From assembly GCA_007125255.1 (NCBI GenBank), contig SLDM01000134.1:1-7230 (forward strand): a stretch of DNA of 7,230 nucleotides. The letters are read 5' to 3'. Shown one piece after another: positions 5,847-7,230 of this stretch. This stretch comes from Phycisphaerales bacterium. GTDB lineage: Bacteria > Planctomycetota > Phycisphaerae > Phycisphaerales > SM1A02. Position numbers and translations under genes: made by a program. The notes under the pieces were generated by a model that was not told where the DNA came from, searched no databases, and saw only the letters and a program-made list of their open reading frames with translations. The first letter of the stretch is position 1. Every line of letters starts with the position of its first letter.

Positions 5847-6071
5847 GCAGGCCGCCGCAGCGCGCCGTCGCGCCGGCCGCGGCTGCCGTTGCCGGAGAGG
5901 GGCGGCTGACGGAGGCAGAGGTGGGCTGTCCCCGGTGACTCCAGGGATGGAGAGCGACCGGCAGCAAGCTCTCATTGACACGATCAGGCACCGCCCGCCG
6001 CCCACGCAGGCGCCGCACCGCGCGGCCCGCTCACCTTCCTCGTACCGACCATAGCACAACGGGCCCCGACC
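5847..6071 (+). other. Structured spacer between ACP and second dehydratase
   Basis: This 225-bp GC-rich spacer has no gene. It contains a compound hairpin at 5925-5965: GCTG/CAGC, CCGGT/ACCGG and CTCCA/TGGAG stacked with a TCC bulge and a small internal loop, capped by a GGGA (GNRA-type) loop. An alternative hairpin, GAGAGC (5950-5955) with GCTCTC (5968-5973), uses some of the same bases, so both cannot form together. It may be a leader or processing element for the downstream gene, but GC-rich DNA readily gives chance stems. Confidence 0.4.
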
Positions 6072-6590
6072 ATGCGCTGGATGTGGATTGATCGCATTGT
6101 TTCCTTCGAGCCGGAGACGCGGCTTGTCGCGATCAAGAACGTGTCCCTCGCCGAGGAGCATCTGCACGATCACTTTCCGGCCGACGCGGATCGGGACGCG
6201 CTTCCGATCATGCCCGCGCCGCTCATGATCGAAGGCATGGCCCAGACCGCGGGAATTCTCGTCGGCTCGGTCAACCGCTTTCGGGAGAAGGTCATCCTTG
6301 CCAAGATCGTGAATGCCACCTTCGAGGTCGAAGTCGGGCCCGGCGAGATCATCGAGTACGATGCCACGCTCGAGCGGATCGACGGCAACGGCGCGTCAAC
6401 CGCCGGGACGGTGCGCCGCCTTCGGCCGCCCGAGACCGAGTGGGAGGTGATCGGCCGGGTCGATCTGATTTTCAGCCACATCGATCACAACCTGGCCGGC
6501 CTGGAGTTTCCCGAAGAGAACTTTGTCTTCTCAGACAACTTCCGAACCATCCTTCGCGCGGCGGGGCTGGAAGATATCGCCGAAGCGTAG
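6072..6590 (+). CDS. Divergent FabZ-like hotdog dehydratase
   Basis: The product has 172 residues. It is paralogous to the dehydratase at 4947-5351: VAIKNVSLAEEHLHDHFP here aligns with VALKQVSLAEEYLADHFP there. The predicted catalytic residues are His34 (DHFP) and Glu54 (MIEGMAQ). They are 20 residues apart rather than 14, because of a six-residue insertion (around ADADRDAL), and the usual P-G before the active-site helix is P-A. About 40 extra residues at the C-terminus follow the core. It likely acts on the product or substrate of the neighbouring ACP, either as an active dehydratase with another chain preference or as a partner subunit of the first one; both are inference. The start at 6072 is supported by alignment with the paralogue, although no strong Shine-Dalgarno is visible. 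No membrane segment is seen. Confidence 0.82.
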   Translation: MRWMWIDRIVSFEPETRLVAIKNVSLAEEHLHDHFPADADRDALPIMPAPLMIEGMAQTAGILVGSVNRFREKVILAKIVNATFEVEVGPGEIIEYDATLERIDGNGASTAGTVRRLRPPETEWEVIGRVDLIFSHIDHNLAGLEFPEENFVFSDNFRTILRAAGLEDIAEA

Positions 6591-6629
6591 CTGGATTCAT
6601 CGGGGGTGGACGGCATTCGGGCGAATAGC

Positions 6630-6657
6630 CTGACCGGCGTGGCGGTTCTACCATACT
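6630..6657 (+). promoter_or_regulatory. Possible promoter for the AhpD-like gene
   Basis: CTGACC (6630-6635) and CATACT (6652-6657) are separated by 16 bp, and each matches 4 of 6 consensus positions for a housekeeping promoter. The palindrome immediately downstream would lie about where transcription starts. The 148-bp gap after the second dehydratase also argues for a separate promoter. Confidence 0.25.
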
Positions 6658-6661
6658 GTGA

Positions 6662-6689
6662 ACCATCGTCGATGGTCCACACCGGACCA
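6662..6689. promoter_or_regulatory. Overlapping inverted repeats, candidate operator
   Basis: ACCATCGTCGATGGT (6662-6676) is a perfect 7-bp inverted repeat around one central base. TGGTCC (6673-6678) and GGACCA (6684-6689) form a second perfect repeat around ACACC. Both use TGGT at 6673-6676. The position, 50-77 bp before the AhpD-like start, suits a repressor or redox-regulator site; no regulator is identified. Confidence 0.4.
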
Positions 6690-6726
6690 AAGATTTTCAC
6701 CAGTACCAGTGCATTGCCACGAAACA

Positions 6727-6730
6727 GGAG
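6727..6730 (+). promoter_or_regulatory. Shine-Dalgarno of the AhpD-like gene
   Basis: GGAG (within CAGGAG) lies 8 nt before ATG 6739 and fixes that start. Confidence 0.7.
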
Positions 6731-6738
6731 ACATCCCC

Positions 6739-7230
6739 ATGCCCCGACTCTCACTTGTCGATCCCGCCAACGATACCGGTCCGGGCGCGGACCTGCTCAA
6801 CGGCCCGCTCAAGGACAAGCAGATCAACATCTTCAAGGGCCTTGCGGTTAATCCGGCGGTGTTCAAGGCTTTCCTGGCGTACATGCAGAGCATCAAGTCC
6901 GGCGAACTGACCGATCAGGAGCACGAGGTCATTGCGCTCATCGCCAGTGAAAAGAACCGGTGTGACTACTGCACCGCTGCCCATACGCAGATCGCCAAGG
7001 GCACCGGCCTGGACGAAAAGGAAATCCTCAACATCCGGCGCGGTGAAAGCAGCGACGCGCGCCAGCAGGCGCTGATCGAGTTCGTCGTCGCGGTTCTCGA
7101 TTCCCACGGTTTCGTTTCCGACGATCAGATCGAAGAGTTCCGGAAGGCCGGCTTTACGGATGCCGCCGTCATTGAGGTCATCGCGGGATTGAGCGTGATC
7201 ACGTTCACCAATCTCTACAACCACATCAAC
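6739..7230 (+). CDS. AhpD-like / carboxymuconolactone decarboxylase family peroxidase (3' truncated by the window)
   Basis: Here 164 residues are visible and the frame is still open at the window edge; relatives are near 180 residues, so about 15 are missing. The helical AhpD-like core carries C-D-Y-C at Cys75 and Cys78, His82 four residues on, and Glu63 twelve residues before the first Cys. This matches the Glu/Cys/Cys/His set of mycobacterial AhpD, where the two cysteines reduce peroxides or pass electrons in an antioxidant relay. The AhpD residue between the cysteines that is His in Mycobacterium is Tyr77 here. The ending FTNLYNHIN is typical of the region just before the C-terminus of this family. 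The protein has no signal peptide and is probably cytoplasmic. It has its own Shine-Dalgarno and a possible promoter and operator, so it may be regulated apart from the dehydratase genes. Its physiological substrate is unknown; a role with lipid peroxides would be speculation. Confidence 0.9.
   Translation, partial: MPRLSLVDPANDTGPGADLLNGPLKDKQINIFKGLAVNPAVFKAFLAYMQSIKSGELTDQEHEVIALIASEKNRCDYCTAAHTQIAKGTGLDEKEILNIRRGESSDARQQALIEFVVAVLDSHGFVSDDQIEEFRKAGFTDAAVIEVIAGLSVITFTNLYNHIN

Noticed and set aside
4920..6173. 417-codon open frame on the minus strand across the FabZ-like and ACP genes
   Set aside because: It is antisense to two recognisable genes and spans their intergenic spacers, with no domain in its translation.

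Overview
This is GC-rich bacterial DNA that looks like chromosome from a planctomycete, most likely of the Phycisphaerae type. The main clue is two secreted proteins that both end in a paired, dockerin-like calcium-binding module (D-L-x-x-D/S-G-x-V-x-V-F-D-L-L-x-L-L-x-x-W-G). That C-terminal module is common on surface proteins of Phycisphaerae that have no cellulosome. The unusual long acyl carrier protein with a flanking pair of FabZ-like dehydratases also fits Planctomycetota. The taxonomic call is inference from family knowledge. No rRNA, tRNA, CRISPR array, insertion sequence or phage gene was seen.

Left half (1-4589): envelope or secreted proteins. After a G-rich leader (1-185) lies a plus-strand gene (186-1799) for a secreted protein of unknown function with a dockerin-like end. 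It converges on, and overlaps by 19 bp, a minus-strand gene for a 260-residue soluble protein of unknown function (1781-2563). Upstream of that gene is a 13-bp tandem repeat (2616-2667). Next is a large minus-strand gene (2742-4589) for a secreted CRTAC1-type protein: seven FG-GAP/VCBS-like repeats, an ASPIC/UnbV domain and a dockerin-like end.

Right half (4590-7230): a 357-bp divergent intergenic region with a strong hairpin (4744-4769) leads into a plus-strand acyl-chain module: FabZ-like dehydratase (4947-5351), atypical acyl carrier protein (5430-5846) and a second, divergent FabZ-like hotdog protein (6072-6590). The two dehydratases are clearly related to each other and flank the carrier protein, so they probably act on the same carrier-bound acyl chain. 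An AhpD-like thiol peroxidase gene (6739 to the window end, truncated) follows, with its own ribosome binding site and a possible promoter/operator.

The most interesting points are the dehydratase-ACP-dehydratase module with its enlarged ACP, the altered active-site loop of the second dehydratase, the asparagine-substituted calcium loops in all seven FG-GAP-like repeats, the 13-bp tandem repeat, and two intergenic regions with overlapping, mutually exclusive inverted repeats.
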